A stretch of DNA of 64,000 nucleotides from Sandaracinobacteroides sp039808025 (GCA_039808025.1 JBDHSK010000010.1:1-64000); one strand, 5' to 3'; numbered from the stretch's first letter, positions 24,139 to 33,891 are shown. Numbers and translations are program-made. Notes: generated from the letters alone by a model not told the origin.

Positions 24139-25849
24139 TGCGGGTGGTGTAAAGCTCGTGGAGCTGTTTGCGGATGGTCAATTTATCGATCTTGCCCGAG
24201 CCCAGCTTGGGCAGCGGCTGGTCGGCGATCCATACGCGTGCCGGCACCTTGAAGCTGGCGAGGTCGCGGGCCACGAACTGGATGAGCGATTCGCCTTCCA
24301 GCGGCTCGCCGGGCTTGGGGTAGACGATGGCGCCGACGATCTCGCCCAGACGTTCGTCAGGCATGCCAACCACCGCGCATTCGGCAACGGCCGGGTGGTT
24401 GTAGATGGCCGCTTCCACTTCGGCGGCCGAGACATTTTCACCGCCACGGATGATGATGTCTTTCAGGCGGTCGACGATGCGCAGATAACCGTCGTCGTCG
24501 AGCTGGCCGAGATCGCCGGTGCGGAACCAGCCGTCGGGGGTGAAATTTTCCGCCGTCGCCTCGGGGTTGCGCCAGTAGCCCCGGGCATTGCAGACCGAGC
24601 GGATGCAGATTTCCCCGGTTTCATGGGCGGTAAGCGGCTGATGATCGGGGGTGAAGATTCCGATTTCCACCATCGGGCGGCTGGCGCGCCCCGTAGACCA
24701 TGGCTTGGCCAGATAATTGTCGCGCATGTTTCCGGCGCCCACGGCGTTGGTTTCCGTCAGGCCATAGCCAAGCGCCGGGGATTTGCCGGGGAAGGCCTTG
24801 GCCAGCCGCGCCACATGCTCGGGCGGGCGCGGGCCGCCACCGGCGGCGATGTCGGTCAGGCTGGAGAGATCATATTTGTCGCGGTCGGGGTGCTGCATCA
24901 GTTCCAGCGACATGGTTGGCACGCCGACGAAATAGGTGACTTTCTCTTCGTCGATCAGGCGCAGCGCCGTGCCGGCATCCCAGCGGTGCATGATCACCAG
25001 CTTGCGGCCGATGGCCACCGACACCAGCATCACCGGAATGAGCCCGGTGACGTGAAACAGCGGCAGATTGAGAAGCATCACCTGCTGCTCGGGTAGCGTT
25101 ACCCCCTTCTGCCGCGACAGCTCCAGCATGGCGAGCATCTGTACCAGGTAGGACAGCACTGCCGACACCACGGCGCGCTGGGCGGAAACGGCGCCCTTGG
25201 CGGGGCCGGTCGAGCCCGAGGTATAAAGAATGATGGCGTCGTCGTCGGGGTGGATCGGCGCCCGGAACCACGGTTGGGCGGGGGCGCCGGCCAGCAGGTC
25301 TTCCAGCCGCTGGGTGCCCAGCTCGTCGGCGACGGCATGGCTGGTGCGGATGCTGAGAACCGCACCCGGCCAGCCCGATTCCTTGATCCGGCGGCTTCGT
25401 TCCTCGTCGGCGATGGCGAAGGTGGCGCCGCAGTCGCGCAGGCCGTAGGCCAGTTCGTCGGCGGTCCACCAGGCGTTCATCGGCACGGCAATCGCCCCCA
25501 GAGTCACTACGCCGATGAAGCAGCTGATCCATTCGGGATAGTTGCGCATGGCGATCGCGACCCGGTCGCCCTTGGCGATACCGAAGCGCTGCTGGAGGAT
25601 GGCGGCGATGGCGCGCCCCTGATCGCCCACCTGCTGGAAGGTGTAGCGTTCGCCCTGATAGACGAGAAACTCGCGCGGGGCATATACCGGCAGAAAGAAC
25701 TCGAGAAGGTCGCGCAGCGACGCCGGAGCCTTGTCGAAGATTTTCTGCTCGCGCCCGTCGATGGTGGCGGTGCTGACACCAAGCTGGGTGCCGGGCGTGG
25801 TGATCATGTCGACCACGGTATCCATCGCCCGGTCGAGTTCACTTGGCAT
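24131..25849 (-). CDS. AMP-dependent acyl-CoA synthetase/ligase
   Basis: This is an ATP-driven CoA ligase of the ANL superfamily, 572 residues. The P-loop-like motif YTSGSTGPAKG, the core GYGLTETNAVG, the hinge region GWFRTGDLG with DRLKDIIIRGG, and the C-terminal catalytic lysine in GSGKIDKL are all intact. The substrate is probably a medium- or long-chain carboxylic acid, but the exact acid cannot be read from the sequence. It is the first gene of a minus-strand run with the acetyltransferase, pgeF and tldD, divergent from lgt. Confidence 0.9.
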   Translation of the reverse strand: MPSELDRAMDTVVDMITTPGTQLGVSTATIDGREQKIFDKAPASLRDLLEFFLPVYAPREFLVYQGERYTFQQVGDQGRAIAAILQQRFGIAKGDRVAIAMRNYPEWISCFIGVVTLGAIAVPMNAWWTADELAYGLRDCGATFAIADEERSRRIKESGWPGAVLSIRTSHAVADELGTQRLEDLLAGAPAQPWFRAPIHPDDDAIILYTSGSTGPAKGAVSAQRAVVSAVLSYLVQMLAMLELSRQKGVTLPEQQVMLLNLPLFHVTGLIPVMLVSVAIGRKLVIMHRWDAGTALRLIDEEKVTYFVGVPTMSLELMQHPDRDKYDLSSLTDIAAGGGPRPPEHVARLAKAFPGKSPALGYGLTETNAVGAGNMRDNYLAKPWSTGRASRPMVEIGIFTPDHQPLTAHETGEICIRSVCNARGYWRNPEATAENFTPDGWFRTGDLGQLDDDGYLRIVDRLKDIIIRGGENVSAAEVEAAIYNHPAVAECAVVGMPDERLGEIVGAIVYPKPGEPLEGESLIQFVARDLASFKVPARVWIADQPLPKLGSGKIDKLTIRKQLHELYTTRNA

Positions 25850-25982
25850 CGATGCTCCTCCTTTCAGCTGTTCCGGCGTGTTCCGGCACGCCCCGGCCGG
25901 CTGCCTCGCCCGACTGTTGCCGTTTGTGCGGCAGCAATCAAGCGGTTGGCGTTGACGCAGCTATTCGATTAGGAAGCAGGGC

Positions 25983-26801
25983 ATGCATTTTCTCGACACG
26001 CCCGTCACCTGGGAAAGCCTCGGTCTCGACCCTGTCGCCCTTGCCATCGGTCCGCTGGCTCTGCGCTGGTACAGCCTTGCCTATATCGTCGGAATCCTTG
26101 CTGCCTGGTGGCTGCTGTCGCGGATGATCCGCCGCCCGGCCAGCCCGATGACGGCAAAACACCTCGACGATCTGATAAGCTGGTGCACCCTGGGCGTCAT
26201 CCTTGGCGGGCGGCTGGGCTATGTGCTGTTCTATGATCTGCCCACCTATGTCGCCGACCCGCTTGCGATATTCCGGCTGTGGGAAGGCGGCATGTCGTTC
26301 CACGGCGGCTTTGCCGGGGTGGTGATCGCCGTCATCCTCTATGCCCGCCGCAACGGACTGCAGATCTTGCGCATCCTCGATTATCTGGCGGTGGTGACTC
26401 CGATCGGGTTGTTCCTCGGGCGGCTTGCCAATTTCATTAACGGCGAATTGTGGGGGCGGCCCACCAACGGCAACTGGGGAATCATCTTCCCCGGCGGCGG
26501 CCCGCTGCCGCGCCACCCCAGCCAATTGTACGAGGCGGCGCTGGAAGGAGTACTGCTGTTCGTGGTGCTGAACCTCCTGTTCTGGTTCAGCGATGCGCGA
26601 ACGCGCCCCGGCCTGCTGGGCGGGCTGTTCGTGGCCGGCTACGGCGTATCGCGGTTCGTGGTGGAGTTTTTCCGCGAGCCCGACGCCCAGCTCGGGGTGC
26701 TGTCGTTCGGGCTTACCATGGGGCAGACGCTGTCGCTGCCGCTGATTGCCTATGGGCTGTATCTGATCGCCACCGTCAGCCGGAGGCCGCAGGCCCGGTG
26801 A
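25983..26801 (+). CDS. lgt: Prolipoprotein diacylglyceryl transferase
   Basis: Lgt attaches diacylglycerol to the lipobox cysteine of prolipoproteins, the first step of lipoprotein maturation, in the inner membrane. The 272-residue product has several membrane spans and the family motifs HGGFAG (His107), GRLANFINGE (residues 146-155) and RHPSQLYEA. A ribosome site AGGAAG precedes the ATG. The stop overlaps the start of the MidA-family gene (GTGA). Confidence 0.96.
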   Translation: MHFLDTPVTWESLGLDPVALAIGPLALRWYSLAYIVGILAAWWLLSRMIRRPASPMTAKHLDDLISWCTLGVILGGRLGYVLFYDLPTYVADPLAIFRLWEGGMSFHGGFAGVVIAVILYARRNGLQILRILDYLAVVTPIGLFLGRLANFINGELWGRPTNGNWGIIFPGGGPLPRHPSQLYEAALEGVLLFVVLNLLFWFSDARTRPGLLGGLFVAGYGVSRFVVEFFREPDAQLGVLSFGLTMGQTLSLPLIAYGLYLIATVSRRPQAR

Positions 26802-27844
26802 TCCCCGCCATTGCCAACCGCATCAGCACCGAAGGGCCGCTGCCGCTGGCGCCGGCCATGGCGATGGCTGCTGACCATTATTATGCCACCCACCAGCCGT
26901 TCGGCCCGTCCGGAGACTTCGTCACCGCTCCGGAAATCTCGCAGATGTTCGGCGAACTGGTGGGGCTGTGGCTGGCCGACCTGTGGCAGCGCGCCAGGTC
27001 GCCAGCGGCCTTCGTTCTGGCGGAACTGGGGCCGGGGCGCGGCACCCTGATGGACGATGCCCTGCGGGCCGCCGGCAAGGCCCTGCCGGGATTTGTGACT
27101 GCCGCGCGCCTGCATCTGGTAGAGCGATCGCCGCGGCTCAGGTTGTTGCAGAAGACGCGGCTGCCTCAGGCCACCCACCACGACGACCTGTCGACCTTGC
27201 CCGACGATCTGCCACTGTTTCTGGTGGGCAACGAGTTTCTCGATGCCCTGCCGCTGACCCAGTTCGAGCGTACGGCTGACGGCTGGGCGCTGCGACGCGT
27301 AAGTCTGACGGGTTTCGATACCACACTCAGCGCCAACCCGGTGCTGATTCCGCCGTCCCTGGCCACGGCGGCAGTCGGCGCCATCTACGAGCGCAATTTT
27401 GCAACAGAGACACTTGTCGCGCAGGTGGTGAAGAGGCTGGCCGCCACTGGCGGCGCGGCGCTGTTCATCGATTACGGCTATGTCGGCCCGGCGTTGGGCG
27501 ATACCCTGCAGGCGTTGCAGGGCGGCGCCTATGCCGACCCGCTGGCGACGCTGGGCGAGGCGGATATTTCCGCCCATGTCGATTTCGGCCGGGTGGCGGC
27601 CGTGGCCAAAGCCAGCGTGCGGGTGTCGGGGCCGGTGTCGCAGGCCGCCTTCCTTGAAACGCTGGGGATCGGCCAGCGGGCAGCGGCTCTGAAACGACTG
27701 GCTTCGGTGGAACGCGCCGCCGAAATCGAGGCGGCACGGACGCGGCTGACATCGGCAGGGGCAATGGGGCGGTTGTTTCAGGCCATTGGCCTCTCGGCAC
27801 ATTCCTGGCCGGAACCGGCAGGCTTTCCGGCACCTGCGGCATAA
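26798..27844 (+). CDS. MidA/NDUFAF7-family methyltransferase (DUF185)
   Basis: This is a class I SAM-dependent methyltransferase. The mitochondrial relative NDUFAF7 methylates an arginine of complex I subunit NDUFS2, so a role in respiratory complex I assembly is plausible here. The 348-residue product shows ATHQPFGPSGDFVTAPEIS and the SAM-binding ELGPGRGTLMDD. The GTG start at 26798 overlaps the lgt stop. A longer ORF runs antisense-like through lgt and is rejected. The lgt-midA pairing is typical of alphaproteobacteria. Confidence 0.9.
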   Translation: MIPAIANRISTEGPLPLAPAMAMAADHYYATHQPFGPSGDFVTAPEISQMFGELVGLWLADLWQRARSPAAFVLAELGPGRGTLMDDALRAAGKALPGFVTAARLHLVERSPRLRLLQKTRLPQATHHDDLSTLPDDLPLFLVGNEFLDALPLTQFERTADGWALRRVSLTGFDTTLSANPVLIPPSLATAAVGAIYERNFATETLVAQVVKRLAATGGAALFIDYGYVGPALGDTLQALQGGAYADPLATLGEADISAHVDFGRVAAVAKASVRVSGPVSQAAFLETLGIGQRAAALKRLASVERAAEIEAARTRLTSAGAMGRLFQAIGLSAHSWPEPAGFPAPAA

Positions 27845-27904
27845 GCGTGTCAAGCGGATGTAAAACCGTTTCCCTTTTCAGCGGCTGGCCCTAGATTCAT
27901 CGGC

Positions 27905-29692
27905 ATGACTGTTCACCATGATCGAATCACGGCGCTGCGCGCCGAACTTGCCGCCCGTCAGCTCGACGGGTTCATCATTCCGCTGACCGACGAACATATG
28001 TCGGAATATGTCGGCCCCTACGCCCGCCGGCTCGAATGGTTGACGGGGTTTGCCGGCTCGGCGGGAACGGCGGTGGTGCTGCGCGACACGGCGGCGATCT
28101 TCGTCGATGGTCGCTACACCCTGCAGGTGCGCAACCAGGTTTCGGCCGATGATTACCAGTTCCGCGGCCTGCCGGCCGAACCGGTGATCGACTGGATCGC
28201 CGCCAACACCAGCGCTGGCCAGCGCATCGGCTATGACCCGTGGCTTGCCACCCGCAGCTTTGTGCAGCAGGCCGGGCGCGCCATTGCCGCCGAACTGGTG
28301 GCAGTTGCCGACAATCCCGTCGATGCCGTGTGGCACGATCAGCCCGCCCCCTCGGTGCTGCCAGCCGAGGTGCTGCCCGATTCCTTCACCGGGCGTTCCT
28401 CGGCCGACAAGCGCGCGCAGGTGGCGGCAGCGCTGCGGGCTGCCGGCGCCGGCCATGTGGTGATTCCGGCACTCGATTCGGTGGCGTGGCTGTTCAACAT
28501 TCGCGGCCACGACGTTCCGCGCACGCCAGTGGTCAGGGCCTTTGCACTGGTGGCCGACGATGGCCGCGCCACCTTGTTCACCGACCCGGTGAAGATCACC
28601 GCCGAAGTGTCAGCGCATCTGGGCCCCGACGTGCAGGTGCGCCCCTATGGCGACCTGGCGGCCGCTCTTGCCGCCCTTGACGGAACGGTGCTGCTTGATC
28701 CGGTCTGGTCGGTGGCGGCAGTGTGGCAGGCGCTGGAGGCCGGCAAGGCAAAGGTGATCGAGGGGCGCGATCCGGTGATCGCCCCCAAGGCCGCCAAGAA
28801 CCCGGTCGAGCTCGACGGGATCCGCCGCGCCCATGTGCGCGACGGGCTTGCCGTCACCCGCTTCCTGCATTCGATGGCGGCCGACCCGGCCAAGGACGAG
28901 ATGACGGCCCAGAACCGGCTGGAAGCCTACCGCCGGGAGTCGAACCTGCTGAAAGACCTGTCGTTCGACAGCATTTCGGCGTTCGGGCCGCACGCCGCCA
29001 GCCCCCATTATCGCTGCGAACCGGAAACCAACCGCGCCATCACCACCGGCATCTACCTGATCGACAGCGGCGGCCAGTATCCCGATGGCACCACCGACAT
29101 CACCCGCACCATTGCCGTTGGCACCCCCAGTGCCGAGATGCGTGACCGCTTCACCCGGGTGCTGAAAGGCCATATCGCCCTCGCCACTGTCCGCTTTCCG
29201 GCCGGCACCCGTGGTGGCGCGCTCGATATCCTTGCCCGCCAGTTCCTGTGGGCCGCCGGGCTGGATTACAACCACGGCACCGGGCATGGCGTGGGCCATT
29301 ATCTGTCGGTGCATGAAGGGCCGCAGCGGATCGGCGTGGGCGGGGCCAACGGCGTCGAGGAAGTGCTGAAGCCCGGCATGGTGCTGTCGAACGAGCCCGG
29401 CTTCTACAAGGATGGCGAATATGGCATCCGCATCGAGAACCTGGTCATCACCATCAGCGACCCGAAGCCCGGAGACGAGCGCGAGATGCTGGCCTTTGAA
29501 ACCATCACGCTTGCCCCCATCGACCGGCGGCTGATCGATGTCAGCCTGCTCACCGACGGCGAGGTGCAGTGGCTTGATGCCTATCATGCCCGAGTGCGCG
29601 ACACCCATCGCGGCCATCTCGATGGGGCGGCGCTCGCATGGCTGCTGGAGGCAACCGCGCCGCTGAGCACGGTGGACGGTGCCGCCGCGTGA
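27905..29692 (+). CDS. pepP: Xaa-Pro aminopeptidase (M24, aminopeptidase P type)
   Basis: The enzyme releases N-terminal residues next to proline, using two metal ions. At 595 residues it matches the long, eukaryote-like aminopeptidase P with two N-terminal creatinase-like domains before the catalytic pita-bread domain. Metal ligands are visible in DSGGQYPDGTTDITRT (two Asp), HGTGHGVGHYLSVHEGP (His), NEPGFY (Glu) and GIRIENLV (Glu). The stop overlaps the antiporter start by 4 nt (GTGA). Confidence 0.93.
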   Translation: MTVHHDRITALRAELAARQLDGFIIPLTDEHMSEYVGPYARRLEWLTGFAGSAGTAVVLRDTAAIFVDGRYTLQVRNQVSADDYQFRGLPAEPVIDWIAANTSAGQRIGYDPWLATRSFVQQAGRAIAAELVAVADNPVDAVWHDQPAPSVLPAEVLPDSFTGRSSADKRAQVAAALRAAGAGHVVIPALDSVAWLFNIRGHDVPRTPVVRAFALVADDGRATLFTDPVKITAEVSAHLGPDVQVRPYGDLAAALAALDGTVLLDPVWSVAAVWQALEAGKAKVIEGRDPVIAPKAAKNPVELDGIRRAHVRDGLAVTRFLHSMAADPAKDEMTAQNRLEAYRRESNLLKDLSFDSISAFGPHAASPHYRCEPETNRAITTGIYLIDSGGQYPDGTTDITRTIAVGTPSAEMRDRFTRVLKGHIALATVRFPAGTRGGALDILARQFLWAAGLDYNHGTGHGVGHYLSVHEGPQRIGVGGANGVEEVLKPGMVLSNEPGFYKDGEYGIRIENLVITISDPKPGDEREMLAFETITLAPIDRRLIDVSLLTDGEVQWLDAYHARVRDTHRGHLDGAALAWLLEATAPLSTVDGAAA

Positions 29693-30795
29693 AGCGGCTG
29701 ATCACACCCCTCGCCCTGTCTCAGACTGCCCCTGCGTGGAGCTGGCTGGCGCCTGCTGCGGCGTGGCTGGCGTTGGCGGTGCTGACGCGCGGATCGATCA
29801 GCGGCACCGATGCACTGGTGTTCCTGCTGTTGCTGTTCCCGGCGGTGATGGCAGCGGTTCACCATGCCGAGGTGATCGCCGTGAAGGTGGGCGAGCCGTT
29901 CGGAACGCTGGTGCTGGCGCTTGCGGTGACGGTGATCGAAGGGGCGCTGATCATCACCTTGATGCTGGCGAAACCCGGCGGTTCGCAGGAGCTGCTGCGC
30001 GATACGGTCTACGCAACGGTCATGATCATTCTGACCGGGGTTGTCGGCCTGTGCATCACCTCCGGGGCGGCGCGCCACCATGTGCAGCGATTCGGGCTCT
30101 ATGGGGTTTCTGCCGCCAACACGGCGATTGCCACGCTAGCGGTGCTGGTGCTGGTGCTTCCGGTTTTCACCACCTCGTCGGCCAGTGGCACCTTCACCCT
30201 GTCGCAACTGGTGCTGGTGGGATGTGCATGCCTGGTGTTGTGGCTGCTGTTCATCTTCGTGCAGACGGTGCGCCACCGCCACTATTTCCTTCCGGAAGAG
30301 GGGGGCGAGGAGGATCACGTCGGCAGCCACCAGGTGTCGGGCCGCCAGCTGCTGCTGGCGATCGTGCTGCTGTTTTCCTGTCTGGGCGCCGTGGTGCTGC
30401 TTGCCAAGGCGCTGTCCAACCCGTTGTCCGAGGTGATCCGGGCAACGGGAGCGCCGCTTTCCGCCGTCGGAGTGGTGATCGCCACCATCGTTCTGCTTCC
30501 GGAATCGGTGGCGGCGCTGCGGGCCGCCCGCGCCAACCGGCTGCAGACCAGCCTCAACCTCGCCCTTGGCTCGGCGATGGCTACCATCGGCCTGACGGTG
30601 CCGCTGATCGTCGGTCTTTCGCTGGTGTTCAAGTGGAACCTGGTGCTGGGGCTCGACCCCAAGGCCATCACCCTGCTGGCCCTTACCCTGCTGGTGTCGT
30701 CGATCTCGCTGGGCACCGGCCGCACCACGGTGCTGCAGGGGTCGGTGCATATGGTGATCTTCGTGATCTTCCTGTTTACCTCGTTCTTCCCCTAG
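29689..30795 (+). CDS. ChaA-like Ca2+/cation:H+ antiporter
   Basis: This is an inner-membrane exchanger of the CaCA superfamily, 368 residues with about 11 hydrophobic segments. The two conserved repeats are visible as HHAEVIAVKVGEPFGTLVLAL...VIEGALI and LPESVAALRAAR...GSAMATIGLTVP, each with the acidic residue used for cation binding. An acidic and histidine-containing loop near residue 200 could be cytoplasmic. GTG is the start, within GTGA at the pepP stop. The ion (Ca2+, Na+ or K+) cannot be decided. Confidence 0.87.
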   Translation: MKRLITPLALSQTAPAWSWLAPAAAWLALAVLTRGSISGTDALVFLLLLFPAVMAAVHHAEVIAVKVGEPFGTLVLALAVTVIEGALIITLMLAKPGGSQELLRDTVYATVMIILTGVVGLCITSGAARHHVQRFGLYGVSAANTAIATLAVLVLVLPVFTTSSASGTFTLSQLVLVGCACLVLWLLFIFVQTVRHRHYFLPEEGGEEDHVGSHQVSGRQLLLAIVLLFSCLGAVVLLAKALSNPLSEVIRATGAPLSAVGVVIATIVLLPESVAALRAARANRLQTSLNLALGSAMATIGLTVPLIVGLSLVFKWNLVLGLDPKAITLLALTLLVSSISLGTGRTTVLQGSVHMVIFVIFLFTSFFP

Positions 30796-30843
30796 ATCCT
30801 GCCGCAGCCGCAAGCCGGGGCATCCCGGGGCAGCGGTCAGGGG

Positions 30844-31701
30844 TCAGTCCTTGAACACCACGGTCTTGCTGCCGTTCAGGAACACACGGTCATCAAGGTG
30901 CAGGGCCACGGCAGTTGCCAGCACCCGTTGTTCGATGTTGCGCCCCTTGCGGATCAGCATGTCGGGGGTGTCGGCATGGGTGATCGGCTCGACATCCTGA
31001 TGGATGATCGGCCCCTCGTCGAGATCGCCGGTTACATAATGGGCGGTGGCGCCGATCATCTTGACGCCATGGCGATGGGCCTGGTGATAGGGGCGGGCGC
31101 CCTTGAATCCGGGGAGAAAACTGTGGTGGATGTTGATGCAGCGGCCGCTGAGAAAAGTCGACAGTTCGTCTGACAGGATCTGCATGTAGCGGGCAAGCAC
31201 CACGAGATCGGCCTTCGTTTCCTCGACCAGCCGGCGGATTGTCGCCTCCTGAGAGGCGCGGGTGGCCGGGGTGACCGGCAGATGATGATAGGGTATGTCG
31301 CCGATCAGGGTGAGGTTCAGCGCCTCGCGGGGGTGGTTTGAAATGATCCCCGCCACCTCCATGTTCAGTTCGCCGATGCGGGTGCGATAGAGCAGATCGC
31401 CAAGGCAGTGATCGAATTTCGAGACCATCAGCAGTGCCCGGTGGCGCTGGCTGGCTGCGCGCAGGCGGGTGGCAAGCCCGTTGCGGGCCGCCAGCTGCTC
31501 AAGGCCGGTGGCCAGACGGACAGGGTCGCCGCCGGCGAGGATGTCGAAGCCCACCCGCAGGAAGAACAGCGCGGTTTCCGGGTCGTTGAACTGCTGCAGT
31601 TCGACGATGTTGCAGTGATGTTCGGCCAGAAATCCGGCGACGAGCGCCACCAGCCCCGGACGGTCGGTGCAGCGGGCGGTAAGGATGTAGCGGTTTGGCA
31701 A
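30844..31701 (-). CDS. purU: Formyltetrahydrofolate deformylase
   Basis: PurU hydrolyses 10-formyl-tetrahydrofolate to formate and tetrahydrofolate, balancing the C1 pool. The 285-residue product has an N-terminal ACT domain (ILTARCTDRPGLVALVAGFL) and a formyltransferase-type domain with the segment NIHHSFLPGFKG and VTGDLDEGPII, which holds the catalytic Asn, His and Asp. The only suitable start is a TTG at 31701 with a weak ribosome site, so output may be low or controlled by the 182-bp region upstream. Confidence 0.94.
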   Translation of the reverse strand: MPNRYILTARCTDRPGLVALVAGFLAEHHCNIVELQQFNDPETALFFLRVGFDILAGGDPVRLATGLEQLAARNGLATRLRAASQRHRALLMVSKFDHCLGDLLYRTRIGELNMEVAGIISNHPREALNLTLIGDIPYHHLPVTPATRASQEATIRRLVEETKADLVVLARYMQILSDELSTFLSGRCINIHHSFLPGFKGARPYHQAHRHGVKMIGATAHYVTGDLDEGPIIHQDVEPITHADTPDMLIRKGRNIEQRVLATAVALHLDDRVFLNGSKTVVFKD

Positions 31702-31883
31702 GCGAATAATCCCGGGCAGTTGCAGCCGTCAGCCGTTGCGGCAAATGCCGCAGCCGTCAATCCATGTTGCCACCAGACTGAGCGGGAGACCGCAGAGCGG
31801 ACCGCGAGACGGACCGGAAGTCGATGCGGCCGGCGTTGCCGCCGATTTGACAAAGCCCCGGGAAGCGGCGAACCGGCTGCGCC

Positions 31884-33041
31884 ATGCCGCCGATATCCAG
31901 TCAGGCCCGCCGATTCGTGGCGGGCGGCCAGACGGGCACCTATGCCCTGAACGATGAAGCTGTTGCCCGCCTCCGTGCCGGTGAGCCGATCCTGATGCTG
32001 ACTCTGGGTGATCCGCAGACGGCGCCTCACCCGGCCATCATCGCCGCCACCAACGCAGCGCTGGCGCAAGGCCGCACCCATTATTCCCCCGTGACGGGTG
32101 AGCCCGAGTTCCGCGCTGCCGTCGCCGTCTCGGAAGGGGCCGATGTCGATAATGTGGTGGTCATGCCCGGGGCACAGGCCGCCGGTTTTGCCGCCATCAG
32201 CGCGGTGGCCGGGCCGGGAGATGAGGTTATCCTTTCCGACCCCCATTACGCCACCTATCCTGCCATTCTGGCCGCAACAGGGGCCACGGCGCGGCTGGTG
32301 CCGGTGCGCGAAACCGATCTCGGGTTTGATGTGGCGGCAATTGCAGCGGCCGTCACCGCGCGCACCCGCGCCATCTTCCTGACCAGCCCCTCGAACCCCA
32401 CCGGGGCGGCGCTGAGCATCGATGATTTCGCCAGGCTCGCTGCCCTTTGCGAACGACACGATCTGTGGCTGGTGGTCGACGAGGTCTATCGCCATTTCCG
32501 GTACGATGGCCCGCATATCGGGGCGTGGGTGCACGGGCCGCCAGGGCGCACCATCGTGCTGGGCAGCCTGTCGAAGAGCCACGCCATGCCCGGGTTCCGG
32601 CTGGGCTGGCTGATCGCCCCCGAACCGCTGGTCGGGGCGATAGCCGGCCTGTGTTCGGCGGCCTATTTCGGCGTGTCGCAGTTCGTGCAGGATGCCGGAG
32701 TGGCAGCACTGACTCTGCCCGAGGCAGCGTTTGCCGACTATCGCCGCGGGTTTGCCAGCCGGGCGGCGCTGGTGGTGGAACGCGCCAATGCCATTACCGG
32801 AATCCTCGCGCGGATGCCGGCGGGCGGCATGTTCGTGATGCTCGATATCCGCTCGCTGATGCCCGATGACCATGGGTTTGCAACCCGGCTGCTGCGTGAA
32901 CACCTGGTGGCTGTGAACCCCGGCAGCCTGTTCGGAAGCGGGGCGGCCGGGCATCTGCGCATCAGCCTCACACCGGATGCCGGGGTGCTTGATGAAGCAA
33001 TGCAGCGGATCGGCCGGCTGGCGGCCGCGATCAGCAGCTGA
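31884..33041 (+). CDS. Class I/II pyridoxal-phosphate aminotransferase
   Basis: This is a fold-type I aminotransferase of 385 residues, resembling arginine:pyruvate and aspartate-type transaminases. The PLP lysine is Lys231 in GSLSKSHAMPGFRLGW. The segment SPSNPTGA at 168-175 and the DEVY motif at 199-202 are also typical. The amino-acid substrate is not certain. It is followed after 16 nt by the S-formylglutathione hydrolase gene, so the two are probably one transcript. It is divergent from purU. Confidence 0.88.
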   Translation: MPPISSQARRFVAGGQTGTYALNDEAVARLRAGEPILMLTLGDPQTAPHPAIIAATNAALAQGRTHYSPVTGEPEFRAAVAVSEGADVDNVVVMPGAQAAGFAAISAVAGPGDEVILSDPHYATYPAILAATGATARLVPVRETDLGFDVAAIAAAVTARTRAIFLTSPSNPTGAALSIDDFARLAALCERHDLWLVVDEVYRHFRYDGPHIGAWVHGPPGRTIVLGSLSKSHAMPGFRLGWLIAPEPLVGAIAGLCSAAYFGVSQFVQDAGVAALTLPEAAFADYRRGFASRAALVVERANAITGILARMPAGGMFVMLDIRSLMPDDHGFATRLLREHLVAVNPGSLFGSGAAGHLRISLTPDAGVLDEAMQRIGRLAAAISS

Positions 33042-33057
33042 ACGACGGAGACAGGGC

Positions 33058-33891
33058 ATGGAAAAGCTGGCAGACTGGGCAAGCCATGGCGGCCGTCAGC
33101 AGGTGTGGCGGCATGCCGCTGCGACCACCGGTACCGACATGGTGTTTTCCCTGTTCCTGCCGGCCGGCGATGGCCCGTTCCCGCTGGTAACCTGGCTTTC
33201 GGGGCTGACTTGCACCCATGCCAACTGCACGGAAAAGGGCGAATTCCGCCGGGCGGCGGCAGCCCACGGCCTTGCGGTGCTGTGCCCGGATACCTCGCCG
33301 CGTGGCGACGGGGTACCCGATGATTCCGCCTATGATCTGGGGCAGGGGGCGGGCTTTTATGTCGATGCCACAGAGGCACCATGGAACCGCCATTTCCGCA
33401 TGTTTTCCTATGTTGCACACGAGCTGCCTGAGCTGGTGGCGGCCCATTTCCCGCTCGACATGGGGCGGCAGGGCATTTCCGGCCACTCGATGGGGGGGCA
33501 TGGGGCACTGATGATGGCGCTGCGCCACCCCGGGCGCTTCCGCTCGGTTACGGCGTTTGCGCCCATTGTCGCCCCGGCACAGGTGCCATGGGGAGAGCAG
33601 GCATTCACGGCCTATCTCGGCCACGACCGGGCGGCCTGGCAGCGCCATGATTCACTGGCACTGATGGCGTCGGGCGCGCGCCTTCCCGATCTGCTGGTCG
33701 ATGTCGGCGACGCCGACCCCTTCCTTGATTCCCAGCTGAAGCCGGAGCTGCTGGAAGAGGCCTGTGCGCGCGCCGGCATTCCGCTGCTTCTGCGCATGCA
33801 GCCCGGCTATGACCACAGCTATTATTTCATCTCGAGCTTCATGGAAGAACATCTGGGCTGGCACGCCCAGCGCCTTACGCCAAGGCGCTGA
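33058..33891 (+). CDS. fghA: S-formylglutathione hydrolase
   Basis: FghA hydrolyses S-formylglutathione to formate and glutathione in the glutathione route of formaldehyde detoxification. The 277-residue product is an esterase-D-type alpha/beta hydrolase: the nucleophile Ser144 lies in GHSMGGHGAL, and YDHSYYF carries the catalytic His. SGLTCTHANCTEKG is a family signature. The partner dehydrogenase (adhC/frmA) usually found next to it is absent; instead an aminotransferase precedes it. Confidence 0.93.
   Translation: MEKLADWASHGGRQQVWRHAAATTGTDMVFSLFLPAGDGPFPLVTWLSGLTCTHANCTEKGEFRRAAAAHGLAVLCPDTSPRGDGVPDDSAYDLGQGAGFYVDATEAPWNRHFRMFSYVAHELPELVAAHFPLDMGRQGISGHSMGGHGALMMALRHPGRFRSVTAFAPIVAPAQVPWGEQAFTAYLGHDRAAWQRHDSLALMASGARLPDLLVDVGDADPFLDSQLKPELLEEACARAGIPLLLRMQPGYDHSYYFISSFMEEHLGWHAQRLTPRR

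Noticed and set aside
31780..31840. Purine-rich stretch resembling a glycine riboswitch aptamer upstream of the aminotransferase/purU genes
   Set aside because: A GCGGGAGA-like piece is present, but the conserved second half of the aptamer is missing and no paired stems of the right form were found.
33855..33871. GG-N10-GC match (TGGCACG-CCCA-GCGCC) near the end of fghA
   Set aside because: It lies inside a coding sequence, lacks the TT of the -12 element and has no gene start at a suitable distance.
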